The notes below the pieces were generated by a model, which was given only the letters and a program-made list of their open reading frames with translations, made no database searches and had not been told where the DNA came from. From contig JBAZWJ010000030.1 of the NCBI GenBank assembly GCA_041660385.1, positions 6,299 to 70,298 of the forward strand: 64,000 nt of DNA, in the 5' to 3' direction. The position numbers were made by a program, and so were the translations under genes. This document shows, in pieces, positions 25,439-35,141 of the stretch. The stretch's first letter is position 1. Each line of letters starts with the position of its first letter. The stretch is from DYJE01 sp041660385 (lineage in GTDB: Bacteria; Desulfobacterota; Desulfobacteria; Desulfobacterales; Desulfolunaceae).

Positions 25439-26815
25439 ATGGCAAAGCATAAAACACCTTTGTTAGACCAGCTTGAATCAGGTCCATGGCCAAGTTTTGT
25501 GTCCGATATCAAGCAGGAAGCGGCATCAAGGGCAAAAAACGTCAAAGGTCTTGACTATCAGATTCCCGCTGACGTGTGTGACGATCTTCTCGGCATCCTT
25601 GAGCTCTCATACAAAGATGGTACTACCCATTGGAAACATGGCGGAATCGTAGGCGTTTTTGGTTACGGCGGTGGCATCATCGGTCGTTACTGTGATAAAC
25701 CCCTGGATTTCCCCGGAGTTGCAGCTTTCCACACTGTTCGTGTGGCTCAGCCCGGTGGTAAATACTACACAACCGCATTTCTACGTCAGCTCATGGACAT
25801 CTGGGACCTTCGTGGCAGCGGCCTTACCAATATGCACGGTTCCACCGGTGACATCATTCTTCTTGGAACAACAACACCCCAGCTTGAAGAAATCTTCTAC
25901 CAGCTGACCCACGAAATGGATCAGGATCTGGGCGGATCAGGCTCCAACCTCCGTACTCCTGCGGACTGTATCGGAAGTTCTCGCTGTGAATACTCTTGTT
26001 ATGACACGCAGGAACTCTGCTACTTCCTGACAATGAAATATCAGGACGAGCTCCACAGACCAGCTTTCCCATACAAATTTAAATTCAAATTCGACGGTTG
26101 CCCCAATGGATGCGTATGCTCCATCGCTCGCTCTGACCTTTCCTTCATCGGAACATGGAAAGACGCCATTCAGGTCAATCAAGCTGAAGTTAAAGCATAT
26201 GTTGACGGCAAGACTCCCGCAGGCGGTGGCTCACACAGTAGCCGTGACTGGGGTAAATTCGATATCCAGAAAGAAGTTATTGATCTCTGTCCCACCAAAT
26301 GCATGGCTTATGTCAAAGATGAATTAAAAATCTATGACAAAGAATGCACACGCTGCATGCATTGCATCAATGTTATGCCCAAAGCACTCAAACCCGGCAA
26401 GGAAAGGGGCGTTTCCATTCTTTGTGGTGCCAAAGCACCCATCGTTGACGGCGCCCAGATGGGAACACTGATCAGACCTTTCCTCGCTATCGATCAGACC
26501 ATGAACAAACAACTTTCCGATTTCGAAGATGAAGACGAATGGATTGAATACCTTGATGAGAAGTATGCTGCTCTTACCGAATTCGTCGAGCTGGTATGGG
26601 ATTACTGGATGGAAGAAGGTAAAAACCGTGAACGTCTTGGCGAATTGATGATTCGTCAGGGTCTCCAGACATTCCTTGAAAAAACCGAAACCGAACCCAT
26701 GGCTGTTCACGTTCAGCATCCCCGAACCAATCCCTACATCTTCTGGAAAGAAGATGAAGTGACAGGCGGCTGGGATCGTGACATCGAAGAATACAGAAAA
26801 GCGCATGCTCGCTAG
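25439..26815 (+). CDS. dsrA: dissimilatory sulfite reductase, alpha subunit
   Basis: The alpha subunit (458 residues) of the cytoplasmic enzyme reducing sulfite in the last step of sulfate respiration; it works as an alpha2beta2 complex with DsrB and passes sulfur to DsrC. The sirohaem-[4Fe-4S] ligand set is Cys177 and Cys183 in 'CIGSSRCEYSC' and Cys221 and Cys225 in 'DGCPNGCVC'. A ferredoxin-like insertion carries 'CPTKCMAY' and 'CTRCMHCINVMP'. The ATG at 25439 follows GGAGG by 8 nt; an open extension upstream to 25406 is not used. dsrB follows after 12 nt. Confidence 0.98.
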   Translation: MAKHKTPLLDQLESGPWPSFVSDIKQEAASRAKNVKGLDYQIPADVCDDLLGILELSYKDGTTHWKHGGIVGVFGYGGGIIGRYCDKPLDFPGVAAFHTVRVAQPGGKYYTTAFLRQLMDIWDLRGSGLTNMHGSTGDIILLGTTTPQLEEIFYQLTHEMDQDLGGSGSNLRTPADCIGSSRCEYSCYDTQELCYFLTMKYQDELHRPAFPYKFKFKFDGCPNGCVCSIARSDLSFIGTWKDAIQVNQAEVKAYVDGKTPAGGGSHSSRDWGKFDIQKEVIDLCPTKCMAYVKDELKIYDKECTRCMHCINVMPKALKPGKERGVSILCGAKAPIVDGAQMGTLIRPFLAIDQTMNKQLSDFEDEDEWIEYLDEKYAALTEFVELVWDYWMEEGKNRERLGELMIRQGLQTFLEKTETEPMAVHVQHPRTNPYIFWKEDEVTGGWDRDIEEYRKAHAR

Positions 26816-26827
26816 GGAGGAATAAAA

Positions 26828-27976
26828 ATGGCATTTATATCCGCAGGATACAATCCGGACAAACCCATGGAAAACCGTATCACTGATATCGGTCCCAAGC
26901 ACTACGATAATTTTTATCCGGAAGTGATCAAAAAAAATAAAGGGAAATGGTCCCATCATGAAATCCTCGAACCCGGCATTCTTGTCCATGTGGCTGAATC
27001 CGGTGACGAAATTTTCACCGTAAGATGCGGTGGTGCTCGCCTCATGACTGTTACACACATCCGCGAAATCTGTGATATCGCTGATAAATACTGCGACGGA
27101 CATGTTCGTTTCACCACACGTAATAACATCGAATTCCTGCTTACCAGCAAAGACAAAGTCGCTGCTCTCAAAGCCGATCTTGCTCAGAGAAAATTTGACG
27201 GCGGAAGCATGAAATTCCCCATTGGTGGAACCGGTGCAGGTATATCCAACATCGTTCACACCCAGGGCTGGATTCACTGCCATACACCGGCAACGGACGC
27301 TTCAGGAACTGTTAAAGCCATGATGGATGAGGTTTTTGACGATTTTCAGAGCATGAAAATGCCCGCGAAACTCAGAATATCCATGGCTTGCTGCCTAAAT
27401 ATGTGTGGTGCTGTTCACTGCTCCGACATTGCGATTCTCGGCTACCACAGAAAACCGCCGGTCTTGGATCATGAATACCTTGACAAAGTGTGCGAAATTC
27501 CTTTAGCTGTTGCATCCTGCCCCACTGCAGCGATCAGACCGTCAAAAATCGATCTGCCTAACGGAACAACAGTCAATTCAGTTGCCGTTAAAAACGAGCG
27601 TTGCATGTACTGCGGTAACTGCTACACCATGTGTCCGTCTATGCCCCTTTCCGATAAAGAAGGTGACGGTATTGTTCTCATGGCTGGTGGTAAAGTTTCC
27701 AACAGAATCTCTGCACCCAAGTTCTCTAAAGTTGTTGTGGCCTTCCTCCCGAATGAAACACCGCGCTGGCCGACCATGACCAATACGATCAAAAATATGA
27801 TCAACGCCTATTCAAACGGTGCTAATAAATACGAACGTCTTGGTGATTGGGCGGACAGAATCGGTTGGGAAAGATTCTTTGATGTATGTGGTCTTGACTT
27901 CACACATCATCTGATTGATGACTTCCGTGATGCTGCTTACCACACATGGCGTCAGTCAACTCTGTTTAAATTCTAA
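26828..27976 (+). CDS. dsrB: dissimilatory sulfite reductase, beta subunit
   Basis: The beta subunit (382 residues). It has a Cys-rich sirohaem-cluster region ('CCLNMCGAVHCSD', then 'LAVASCPTAAI') and a ferredoxin insertion ('CMYCGNCYTMCPSMPL') with the four Cys of a [4Fe-4S] cluster. The protein starts with 'MAFISAGYNPDKPMENRITDIG', the normal DsrB beginning. AGGAGG lies directly before the start. It is paralogous to DsrA, as in all known complexes, and is followed by a strong hairpin before dsrD. Confidence 0.98.
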   Translation: MAFISAGYNPDKPMENRITDIGPKHYDNFYPEVIKKNKGKWSHHEILEPGILVHVAESGDEIFTVRCGGARLMTVTHIREICDIADKYCDGHVRFTTRNNIEFLLTSKDKVAALKADLAQRKFDGGSMKFPIGGTGAGISNIVHTQGWIHCHTPATDASGTVKAMMDEVFDDFQSMKMPAKLRISMACCLNMCGAVHCSDIAILGYHRKPPVLDHEYLDKVCEIPLAVASCPTAAIRPSKIDLPNGTTVNSVAVKNERCMYCGNCYTMCPSMPLSDKEGDGIVLMAGGKVSNRISAPKFSKVVVAFLPNETPRWPTMTNTIKNMINAYSNGANKYERLGDWADRIGWERFFDVCGLDFTHHLIDDFRDAAYHTWRQSTLFKF

Positions 27977-28009
27977 CGAATATTCTCAGAGTTAATAAGT
28001 TCACGTGTT

Positions 28010-28040
28010 GACCGGGACCTTTATACAAAAGGTCCCGGTC
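28010..28040 (+). terminator. intercistronic hairpin between dsrB and dsrD
   Basis: GACCGGGACC (28010-28019), an 11-nt A+T-rich loop, and GGTCCCGGTC (28031-28040) form a 10-bp perfect G+C-rich stem, followed by ACTCTTTAAA rather than a clean T-run. It would act as a partial terminator or as a 3' stabiliser of the dsrAB message, giving less dsrD than dsrAB. Confidence 0.7.
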
Positions 28041-28065
28041 ACTCTTTAAAAAGGGAGAAATGAAC

Positions 28066-28314
28066 ATGGCATTAGATAAAGCGGAAGCTCAAAAAATCAT
28101 TATTGATAGTCTTGAAAAAAAAGGTAAATCAAAATCAAAATTCTATCTCAAAGATTTTTACGCCTTTTTCCCGGATGAAAAACCTAGAGCCGTGAAAAAC
28201 ATCGTCAATGAACTCGTTGGTGATGGTATTCTCGAATACTGGTCAAGCGGAAGCACAACCATGATCGGTCTCAAAGGTGCTGGAAAACAATCCGGCGCAG
28301 AAGGCGAAGATTGA
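28066..28314 (+). CDS. dsrD: DsrD, winged-helix activator of sulfite reductase
   Basis: An 82-residue protein with the DsrD fold: 'KSKFYLKDFYAFFPDEKPRAVKNI' (split), 'VNELVGDGILEYWSSGSTTMIGLKG' and the Gly-Ala-Lys tail. The SGSTTM...GLKGAGKQ end is almost a signature of the family. DsrD is a winged-helix protein reported to interact with DsrAB and to stimulate sulfite reduction. The ATG at 28066 has GGGAG at the correct distance; the ATG at 28060 would be too close to it. Genes encoding DsrD are taken as a marker of reductive-type sulfur metabolism. Confidence 0.95.
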   Translation: MALDKAEAQKIIIDSLEKKGKSKSKFYLKDFYAFFPDEKPRAVKNIVNELVGDGILEYWSSGSTTMIGLKGAGKQSGAEGED

Positions 28315-28351
28315 TCTGATTTTTTGAAGGACCCCAAAGCTGTGATATATC

Positions 28352-29800
28352 ATGTCTGAAACGAAGGTTGGATGCCCAGGTTTTTTTGTTTCCGCTCTTC
28401 GAGGTGGTTCCGGTAAAACCCTTTTAACCATTGGACTGACAGCAGCTTTCAAGGCCCTTGGTAAGAAAACAGCTCCTTTTAAAAAAGGTCCTGATTATAT
28501 CGATGCCGGCTGGTTATCCCTGGCAGCCGGCCGGCCTTGCTATAATCTCGACACTTATCTCATTTCTGAATCACAGGTTTTACAATCCTATCTCAAAAAC
28601 ACTTTTTACACACACTCAGACATTGCCGTTATTGAGGGCAACCGTGGACTTTTCGATGGAATTGACCTGGATGGCCGGACAAGCACTGCTGAAACAGCAA
28701 AGCTGCTCGGATTGCCAGTCATTCTCTGTCTTGACTGCACCAAGTCAACCAGAACCATGGCAGCAGCCGTTCTGGGATGCCTCCACTTTGACCCGGCTGT
28801 CACCATTGGCGGTGTAATTCTTAACCGGGTGGCCGGCCCAAGACACCGTGACAATGTGGCAGATAATATTCGGTACCATACCGGTGTTCCTGTTCTGGGG
28901 GCTATTCCCAAACTTAGAAGCCACGATTTCCCAGAACGTCATATGGGCCTTGTTCCCACGACTGAACACGAATGGGCGACCCAGTCCATCCTTGCAGCAG
29001 AGACACTCGTCCGAGACAATGTAGATCTTGATCAGATCCTGCATATAGCTGAAGAATTATCACGTGTCCATTCCCATTCCGATCTTTTTACTGACTCGAA
29101 TACGAATACTTCAGCGCCCTCCTTTGCAGATAACATCGATAAACCTGTCATCGGTGTCATAAGAGATTCAGCATTTCAATTCTACTACCCTGAAAACATC
29201 GAAGCACTTGAACTATCAGGAGCACGCATCGTTTTTTTAAGCCCTCTCAAAAACAGCGCTTTCCCCACCGACATAGACGGGCTTTATATTGGTGGCGGCT
29301 TTCCTGAAACCCATGCCCGGGAACTTGCTGCCAATGCTGAATTCAGGCAAAAAATAAAATCTCTTGCCGAACAGGGTTTCCCAGTTTATGCCGAATGCGG
29401 CGGTCTGATGTATTTAGGGCACGAACTCGTGATTGATAGTGTTAATTACCCGATGGTTGACATTTTCCCCATTTCCTTCGGTCTGTCGAAAAAGCCTCAA
29501 GGTCACGGATATGTTGTGGCTGAAGTCACACGAAAAAACCCTTATTTCGAGCTTGGTGCAGAAGTAAGAGGACACGAGTTCAGGTATTCGCAAATTCTTG
29601 AATGGGATGAAAAGCAAGATGAAACAGCTTTTACCATGCAACGCGGGACAGGGATGAAAGACCGAAAAGACGGGATCTGCTATAAAAACGTTTTTGCCTG
29701 CTACACCCATATTCACGCACTTGGGATTCCTTCATGGGCTCCGAATTTTGTCCACAGGGCGAGTGAATACAGATCTAATAAAATTCAATTGCCAAAATAA
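28352..29800 (+). CDS. dsrN: DsrN, cobyrinate a,c-diamide synthase-type amidase
   Basis: A 482-residue glutamine-dependent amidotransferase of the CobB/CbiA family. The N-terminal P-loop domain begins 'GFFVSALRGGSGKTLLTIGL' and has 'KKGPDYIDAGWL'. The C-terminal glutaminase domain carries the nucleophile Cys in 'YAECGGLMYLG' and a catalytic His late in the chain ('ACYTHIHALG'). In dsr clusters this protein is thought to amidate sirohaem, giving the sirohaem amide found in DsrAB, rather than cobyrinate. It lies 37 nt after dsrD with the same orientation, completing dsrABDN. Cobalamin synthesis remains a possible second role. Confidence 0.9.
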   Translation: MSETKVGCPGFFVSALRGGSGKTLLTIGLTAAFKALGKKTAPFKKGPDYIDAGWLSLAAGRPCYNLDTYLISESQVLQSYLKNTFYTHSDIAVIEGNRGLFDGIDLDGRTSTAETAKLLGLPVILCLDCTKSTRTMAAAVLGCLHFDPAVTIGGVILNRVAGPRHRDNVADNIRYHTGVPVLGAIPKLRSHDFPERHMGLVPTTEHEWATQSILAAETLVRDNVDLDQILHIAEELSRVHSHSDLFTDSNTNTSAPSFADNIDKPVIGVIRDSAFQFYYPENIEALELSGARIVFLSPLKNSAFPTDIDGLYIGGGFPETHARELAANAEFRQKIKSLAEQGFPVYAECGGLMYLGHELVIDSVNYPMVDIFPISFGLSKKPQGHGYVVAEVTRKNPYFELGAEVRGHEFRYSQILEWDEKQDETAFTMQRGTGMKDRKDGICYKNVFACYTHIHALGIPSWAPNFVHRASEYRSNKIQLPK

Positions 29801-29856
29801 TTCCCATATTATTATCATTCAGAACAAACCGATTCGATATGAAATTCCTCAAATAG

Positions 29857-29889
29857 AAAAAGGAGAAAACAAAGTGTTTTCCCCCTTTT
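29857..29889. terminator. bidirectional terminator after dsrN and the cytochrome gene
   Basis: AAAAAGGAGAAAAC, loop AAAGT-like, GTTTTCCCCCTTTT: a long stem with A-tract and T-tract on both sides, lying between convergent dsrN (ends 29800) and the cytochrome gene (ends 29919). On either strand it reads as a hairpin followed by T-rich sequence. Confidence 0.8.
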
Positions 29890-29918
29890 AGTTTTGCTAT
29901 GCTTTTCACAAACGAAAA

Positions 29919-30383
29919 TTATTTGATCTTGCCACCAGGATGGCAATCGTTACAGCTCACAGGAGATTTTTTCGTATCGCCTTTGGCCAATTTTTTGTTA
30001 TGGTCTTTATGACATCCGATGCAGTTGTCATGAACTGCTTCTGCGTGGAATTCGCGTTTCTGCTGATCCGTCAGCTTTGCTCCGCCGCTTGGTTTCTTTC
30101 CAGGTTTTTTATGACATTCAGAACATTTCTGCACGGTGGAACCGGCTTTAAGGTTTGCAAGAGGTTTGCCTTTGCTGTCATGGTGGCAATCACCGCATTT
30201 AGCTTTGTATTCGTCCACATGCTTCTTGTGACTTAATGTGGGTGCGGCGTAGGTGTGTTTCGTGTAGATTTTCGATTCCATTTTGAACGTGTCTTTGACA
30301 GCGGTTCCTGCGAAAAGAGCGGCTGCGATAAACATCGAGGAAAAAACTGCAACACAAACGACAAGGACGGATCTTTTGTTCAT
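29919..30383 (-). CDS. cytochrome c3-type tetrahaem protein
   Basis: A 154-residue periplasmic multihaem cytochrome. It has a signal peptide (residues 1-27, 'VVCVAVFSSMFIAAALFAG') and four CxxCH haem sites: 'CGDCHH', 'CSECHK', 'CIGCHK' and 'CNDCHP'. Additional His residues early in the mature part ('HTYAAPTLSHKKHVDEY') can serve as sixth ligands, the class III pattern. Type I cytochrome c3 shuttles electrons between periplasmic hydrogenases or formate dehydrogenases and membrane complexes. All four sites are CxxCH; none has the CxxxxCH spacing found in two sites of Desulfovibrio cytochrome c3. Confidence 0.93.
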   Translation of the reverse strand: MNKRSVLVVCVAVFSSMFIAAALFAGTAVKDTFKMESKIYTKHTYAAPTLSHKKHVDEYKAKCGDCHHDSKGKPLANLKAGSTVQKCSECHKKPGKKPSGGAKLTDQQKREFHAEAVHDNCIGCHKDHNKKLAKGDTKKSPVSCNDCHPGGKIK

Positions 30384-30532
30384 AGCTGATTATTCTCCTG
30401 CTGAAATTATTAATAAATATTGGATAATATTATGGCACGCGAAAACATAAATGAAAAAAACAATAACAGGGGCTATTGCCTATGTCAACGACAAACATCA
30501 GCCCTTTAATGACTTCATATCAAGGGTTTCAT

Positions 30533-33500
30533 CTATCGCAAAATCTCGTTAGTTAGACGATGTTTCACATGGCATTTTTCCGAAAAAACAGCCATCTCCG
30601 CCTCAAGGTTTGACAGTTCGGAATCTCCGAAAATCGCATCCATAAACGGAATGATTTTTTCGTTGATTGAGCAGGCAGACTGCCTGATTCGTCGAGTCAC
30701 TGACTGTATCTGAGATGTGGCCGTTATTTCCTGCATACATCCAAATGGTCCAATATGATAAATACCTGATATATCATTTATTTTACCTGATGCAAACATG
30801 TAGGCTTCACCTATAGAAAGAGGGGATTCTCCCTGAATGTTGCAATCGTAAACCAGATCTTTTTGAACGTTATTTATGATGTGTGTGGAATCGTGGGGTT
30901 CACGCCCCTTGAGGTATTCCACAAAAGGTTCGAACAAAGACCGGGAAACATTTTGCATATACCGTTTTTTTACGATGGCTTTTATGTATTTTTTCCAGCT
31001 ATTTGCCATTTTGAAATTCTGGATACTGGTCTTGTTGGTGTATTCCATCCAGAGAGAAAGTGGAGCGAGTCGCATTTCAAGACCGTATTTTTCCAGCATG
31101 ATAATAGAGTTATTGTTGGCATGTGGATTGAGGCGCATGAAAATCTCACCGGTCACGGCTATGATGGGTTTCCGGGGGAGTTGCGAGTCGATAAGGCCCT
31201 CGTACCTTGCTTTCGAATGGGTCATAAAGCCAACCAGGGTTTTAATGTCTGCCCTGTTTTCAATATGAGCTACCAGCTTTTTTGACATCTCATTGTAACA
31301 AGCCAGTGCAGATCCTTTAACTTTTTCGTATGGTCGGGTTCGTAAAAGGGAATCATAAAGGATATCCATGCAGAATATGCCTTTGAATAGATCTTTTGCC
31401 TGGGAGATAATCTCCGAATTTCTCATTGGCAGGTTGGAGTAGTCCTTTTCTGCGTCAGGACTGAGGATATCTAATTTTGGAAAGCCACTCTCTTCGATAA
31501 TTTTCTTTAAAAGCACATGATACTGCCCGAAACGGCAAGGACCTTTGGCCATCGGTTCCATGATCACAGCATTTTTTTCCGGATCGATACCCCGGCTTTT
31601 CAGATTATGAATCCATGCGAGACTGTCCCCCACTTGAAACGAAAAGGGTTGACAGATATTGGAGCCTCCAAGTTTATCCGCGAATGACCGAGATTCGGAT
31701 GTCTGAGTAGGCATGACCTCGGATTCGAATCCAAGTGCCCTGAATGTTGCGGCAAGGATATATGAATGATCCCCCATGTAGGGTATTCCGATGATTTTAT
31801 TCTTTAGAACCACAGGAGGGGCACCGTTGACGAAATCTTGAAGAGCAATCCGCTTAGGTTTGTAAGCTTTGACCACTTCATGGTTTGCGTGAATCCGGGT
31901 ACCAAACTGTGCATTGCTTGAGTGACCGTCGGTCTGAAGGATCAGATGGGGTTTTCCTGCCTTTTCAATGATACGTTCTTCTTGAAAAAGAAGCATGGAA
32001 TCGCTGCCGCAGTTGAAATTCGTTGCCCTGACCGGGAAAAAATGCGGATTCATGGCTGTTGAAAGATTGTCTCTGATGATTTTACGACCCTGAACCCAGT
32101 ACATGTTTTCAGCGATTTGCTCAATATCATAAGATTCTTGCTTGAGAAAAAATGAGGGGATATAGTGCAAGCCGTTTTTCACGAACAGTTCATGAACCCT
32201 GGAGTTGGCTTTGTCATCAAAAAGTGTGTAACCGCGCCCCAATCCAATGTAAATCTTTTCGTTTTTCAGAATAAGCCGAGAAACTATCGACCGCCCTGTA
32301 GCATGGATTTCATCACAAAAAATCGTCTCAGCCCGACGAGCCGCCGCAATAGCTTTTCTAATCTGTTTAAGAGAAAATCTTTTCCCAAACACCCTTATAA
32401 GATCATTGTGAAACGAGCGGTCGATAGGATGGGACGGATCATTGAAGTAAATCACAGGGATCAGAACGTCATTGTTGTCCATACCCAGTGAGTCCTTGAC
32501 CAGAAAGCCTGCCGCTGAAACGTAGGGGCAGAACTTGTATTTTTCCTTACCCTCTCCAATGGCACTAACGACAAGAAGCTTGTCTTTACCCTGTCGCATC
32601 AATGGTTTTAAAAAGGCGGCATGACCATGTGCGATTTTCACTGGAAAACATGTTTCCGAGTGTGCGCTGGCAAGCCCCATCTCCGTAATGGCGTCATCAG
32701 ACTCGGGTGACAACACCACTTCAAAACCCAGACTATTGTAAAAAGCGGCGTAAAAAACTCCTTTCTCATTCCAGAAACTCAAAGCCCTTGGAATCATAAT
32801 CCTTTCTTTTTCACCGGGGGCATATAGATCACAGCAATGTGGTGCCAGGTGTTTACCGAGAATTCGTTTATAAATATCCACATAATCCGGCGTGCGTTTA
32901 CCTGATGAATCCGTATTGCCTTTAGGGCAAGCACCACCTGTAATAATTCTTTCTTGACCCACCTTATATATCGAAAGCCTGCAATCTTTGATTCCGCATG
33001 AATCCAGGATTTCCTGGCCGCAGGTTCTTTCTGATTTTTCAAAAGAATTGAGACATGCCTCAAGTCCCCTAAACCGGCATTCGTAAGGAAGTCCCTTCGC
33101 TTCTAAAACCCTCATTTCCTGGGAGGCGGCAAGGGCAGCCCCTAAAGCTCCGAAAAGCTGGCGATGTGGAAACGCATGAATTTCCATATCCGTATGCATG
33201 GCAAGGGCTGCAAGCGGTGCACGACCCGTAAAAGGACCGCCTTGGGCCGAAGCACAGTCACCGAAGGACTCGTTACCGATGAACGTGTTCACATAGCCCC
33301 CCATGAAACCGTAGGCTATGGCCGCCGCGATTTCTTCTTTGGGAAACCCAAGGGAGATCAGTCGAGCGATTCCCGCTTCAGTGAACACGCCACATGTATC
33401 GTCAACCACAGGTGTCTGTTCTGCTGCCAATGCGTAATCATGAAACGTGGAGGTTATGTCGAGACCGATCATTTCCACCATGTTCTGCATGGTCTGGCCC

Positions 33501-35002
33501 GTTCCCGCCATACACGAGAGGTTCATCCGTGATTTTTTCACTGTCCCGTCAGGGTTAAAGCGGGTAAACTTGGCATCTTGTCCACCCAGCTCGAAAATGG
33601 TATCAGTTTTGGCGTTGTAATGTTTGACCCCAAGAGCATGACAGGTGATTTCGTCTTTTACGAGATCAATAATTTTCACACCTGAACCATTGGGACTTCG
33701 TGTAAAAAGTTTGTGGTAAAAGGCTGCTGAAGAACCGGTATACGCAACAGCCTTAATGTCCATTGTTCTGCCAAGTGCGTCATTCAAATTTTTAAATATT
33801 GTTTGTATTGTTTCAAGGGGTTTGCCGTTGGTGTAAACACAGATCCGCGCAAGAATCTTAAGGCTGTCCTTGTCAATCACCACGGCTTTCGTGGTGGTGG
33901 ACCCCCCGTCAATCCCAAGGATGACAGGTGTTATCCCCTCTTTTTCACAAGAATAGATCTTTAAAGAGCCAACGATCTCTACGGGTTCGTCTTCGTCGTA
34001 AATCACCACCTTTCCGAGCGCCTTATTTAATGCCGGAACGGTTTTAACCGATTTCTTTTCCGAATCACTCAGACAATCAAGATCTGTCAATTTAAACGAT
34101 GCAGTATTATTATTCGACTTGATCACTGCCCCGATGGCTCCCACATGCCGGAAATGTTCAGGAACGGAGAGGTCCAAACCAAGTGTCTGCCTCGTCATGC
34201 TAACAAAATGAGGACTTTCAAACATTCCCCCACAGGTCAGGGCAATGGCCCCAGGCTCAAACATCCGGGACTTGAGAACATCGGACTGGAAGTTTTTCAC
34301 GGTTCTTAGGTAAAGTCCCGCAAGGATGTTGTTGACTTTTTCACCGCTATTCTGGAGATGGATCATATCGGACTGGATCACAACGCCGCAGCGTCCGCCC
34401 ACGTCGAGGTTTTTTTCCGCCGTTTCAATTTCATCATCTCCACGTCGGAAAATACTGCAAAGGCGCTGGTTAAGATAATGTCGTAACTCCCGTCCGTCTT
34501 TATTATCGAGATTCAGGGGAAAATCATTTTCGAAGAAACGGCGGCATTGTTTGGTTATAAGAGTGCCGCTGCCACCACCACATTTCGTTCCTGTGCTGTG
34601 ATCCGGCACAAAAACATGACCGCCTTTACGAGTTTGAATATTTTCGATTTCGAAAAAATAAGAGTCCTTGGCTCCCATGTGGAAAACATACCGGACTCCT
34701 GGATCGATATACGCCGCGCCAGCTGGGATCGTTATCGTATCGTGGTGATACGGCACATTCAGCCTTTCAGCTAAGCGTAATCCCCCATTTCCGGTAAACG
34801 ATGAATAAATCATCGCTTCAGGTCCTAAAACTCCGATGATATCTTCGTAGATGTCCCGCAATGCATAGACAGGATTGCCGAAATGAAACAAGGGCTTTGG
34901 CGCAAAGACCAGCCCCAGACCTCTTTGACCCGGATCTCTTGAAAAAACAATAGCTGATACGGAATCCGTACCAATGTCAAAACCAGCATGAAATTTGACC
35001 AT
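30533..35002 (-). CDS. giant CoA-dehydratase activase (BadF/HgdC family with DUF2229)
   Basis: A 1489-residue cytoplasmic protein. Two ASKHA ATPase modules open it: residues about 1-330 ('GFDIGTDSVSAIVFS') and about 355-650 ('VILGIDGGSTTTKAV', 'IFELGGQDAKF'). The second has the Cys pair that ligates the shared [4Fe-4S] cluster of activases ('LSCMAGTGQ' and 'DDTCGVFTEAG'). A Cys-rich link ('GGACPKGNTD') leads to a DUF2229 region ('IPRALSFWNEKGVFYAAFYNSLGFEVVL' split) and a C-terminal part resembling the dehydratase D-component (HgdB). Such proteins use ATP to inject low-potential electrons into 2-hydroxyacyl-CoA dehydratases or benzoyl-CoA reductase-like enzymes. No partner enzyme lies in the window. 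Confidence 0.88.
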   Translation of the reverse strand: MVKFHAGFDIGTDSVSAIVFSRDPGQRGLGLVFAPKPLFHFGNPVYALRDIYEDIIGVLGPEAMIYSSFTGNGGLRLAERLNVPYHHDTITIPAGAAYIDPGVRYVFHMGAKDSYFFEIENIQTRKGGHVFVPDHSTGTKCGGGSGTLITKQCRRFFENDFPLNLDNKDGRELRHYLNQRLCSIFRRGDDEIETAEKNLDVGGRCGVVIQSDMIHLQNSGEKVNNILAGLYLRTVKNFQSDVLKSRMFEPGAIALTCGGMFESPHFVSMTRQTLGLDLSVPEHFRHVGAIGAVIKSNNNTASFKLTDLDCLSDSEKKSVKTVPALNKALGKVVIYDEDEPVEIVGSLKIYSCEKEGITPVILGIDGGSTTTKAVVIDKDSLKILARICVYTNGKPLETIQTIFKNLNDALGRTMDIKAVAYTGSSAAFYHKLFTRSPNGSGVKIIDLVKDEITCHALGVKHYNAKTDTIFELGGQDAKFTRFNPDGTVKKSRMNLSCMAGTGQTMQNMVEMIGLDITSTFHDYALAAEQTPVVDDTCGVFTEAGIARLISLGFPKEEIAAAIAYGFMGGYVNTFIGNESFGDCASAQGGPFTGRAPLAALAMHTDMEIHAFPHRQLFGALGAALAASQEMRVLEAKGLPYECRFRGLEACLNSFEKSERTCGQEILDSCGIKDCRLSIYKVGQERIITGGACPKGNTDSSGKRTPDYVDIYKRILGKHLAPHCCDLYAPGEKERIMIPRALSFWNEKGVFYAAFYNSLGFEVVLSPESDDAITEMGLASAHSETCFPVKIAHGHAAFLKPLMRQGKDKLLVVSAIGEGKEKYKFCPYVSAAGFLVKDSLGMDNNDVLIPVIYFNDPSHPIDRSFHNDLIRVFGKRFSLKQIRKAIAAARRAETIFCDEIHATGRSIVSRLILKNEKIYIGLGRGYTLFDDKANSRVHELFVKNGLHYIPSFFLKQESYDIEQIAENMYWVQGRKIIRDNLSTAMNPHFFPVRATNFNCGSDSMLLFQEERIIEKAGKPHLILQTDGHSSNAQFGTRIHANHEVVKAYKPKRIALQDFVNGAPPVVLKNKIIGIPYMGDHSYILAATFRALGFESEVMPTQTSESRSFADKLGGSNICQPFSFQVGDSLAWIHNLKSRGIDPEKNAVIMEPMAKGPCRFGQYHVLLKKIIEESGFPKLDILSPDAEKDYSNLPMRNSEIISQAKDLFKGIFCMDILYDSLLRTRPYEKVKGSALACYNEMSKKLVAHIENRADIKTLVGFMTHSKARYEGLIDSQLPRKPIIAVTGEIFMRLNPHANNNSIIMLEKYGLEMRLAPLSLWMEYTNKTSIQNFKMANSWKKYIKAIVKKRYMQNVSRSLFEPFVEYLKGREPHDSTHIINNVQKDLVYDCNIQGESPLSIGEAYMFASGKINDISGIYHIGPFGCMQEITATSQIQSVTRRIRQSACSINEKIIPFMDAIFGDSELSNLEAEMAVFSEKCHVKHRLTNEILR

Positions 35003-35141
35003 GTCCCGTATTCACATTTAGAAAAGGTTTTTATGGATTAAATGATTCTTAGAAGCAGATTTCTTAAAATTATTAGCCGGAAAAGCAGGATATAGCAACA
35101 GCAAATTGCTATGGTATTCTGACAATTTACCATTAATGGCT

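Noticed and set aside
26324..27283. 319-codon minus-strand frame opposite dsrA and dsrB
   Set aside because: It is a mirror of the strongly supported dsrAB coding frames, has no ribosome-binding site and shows no family features.
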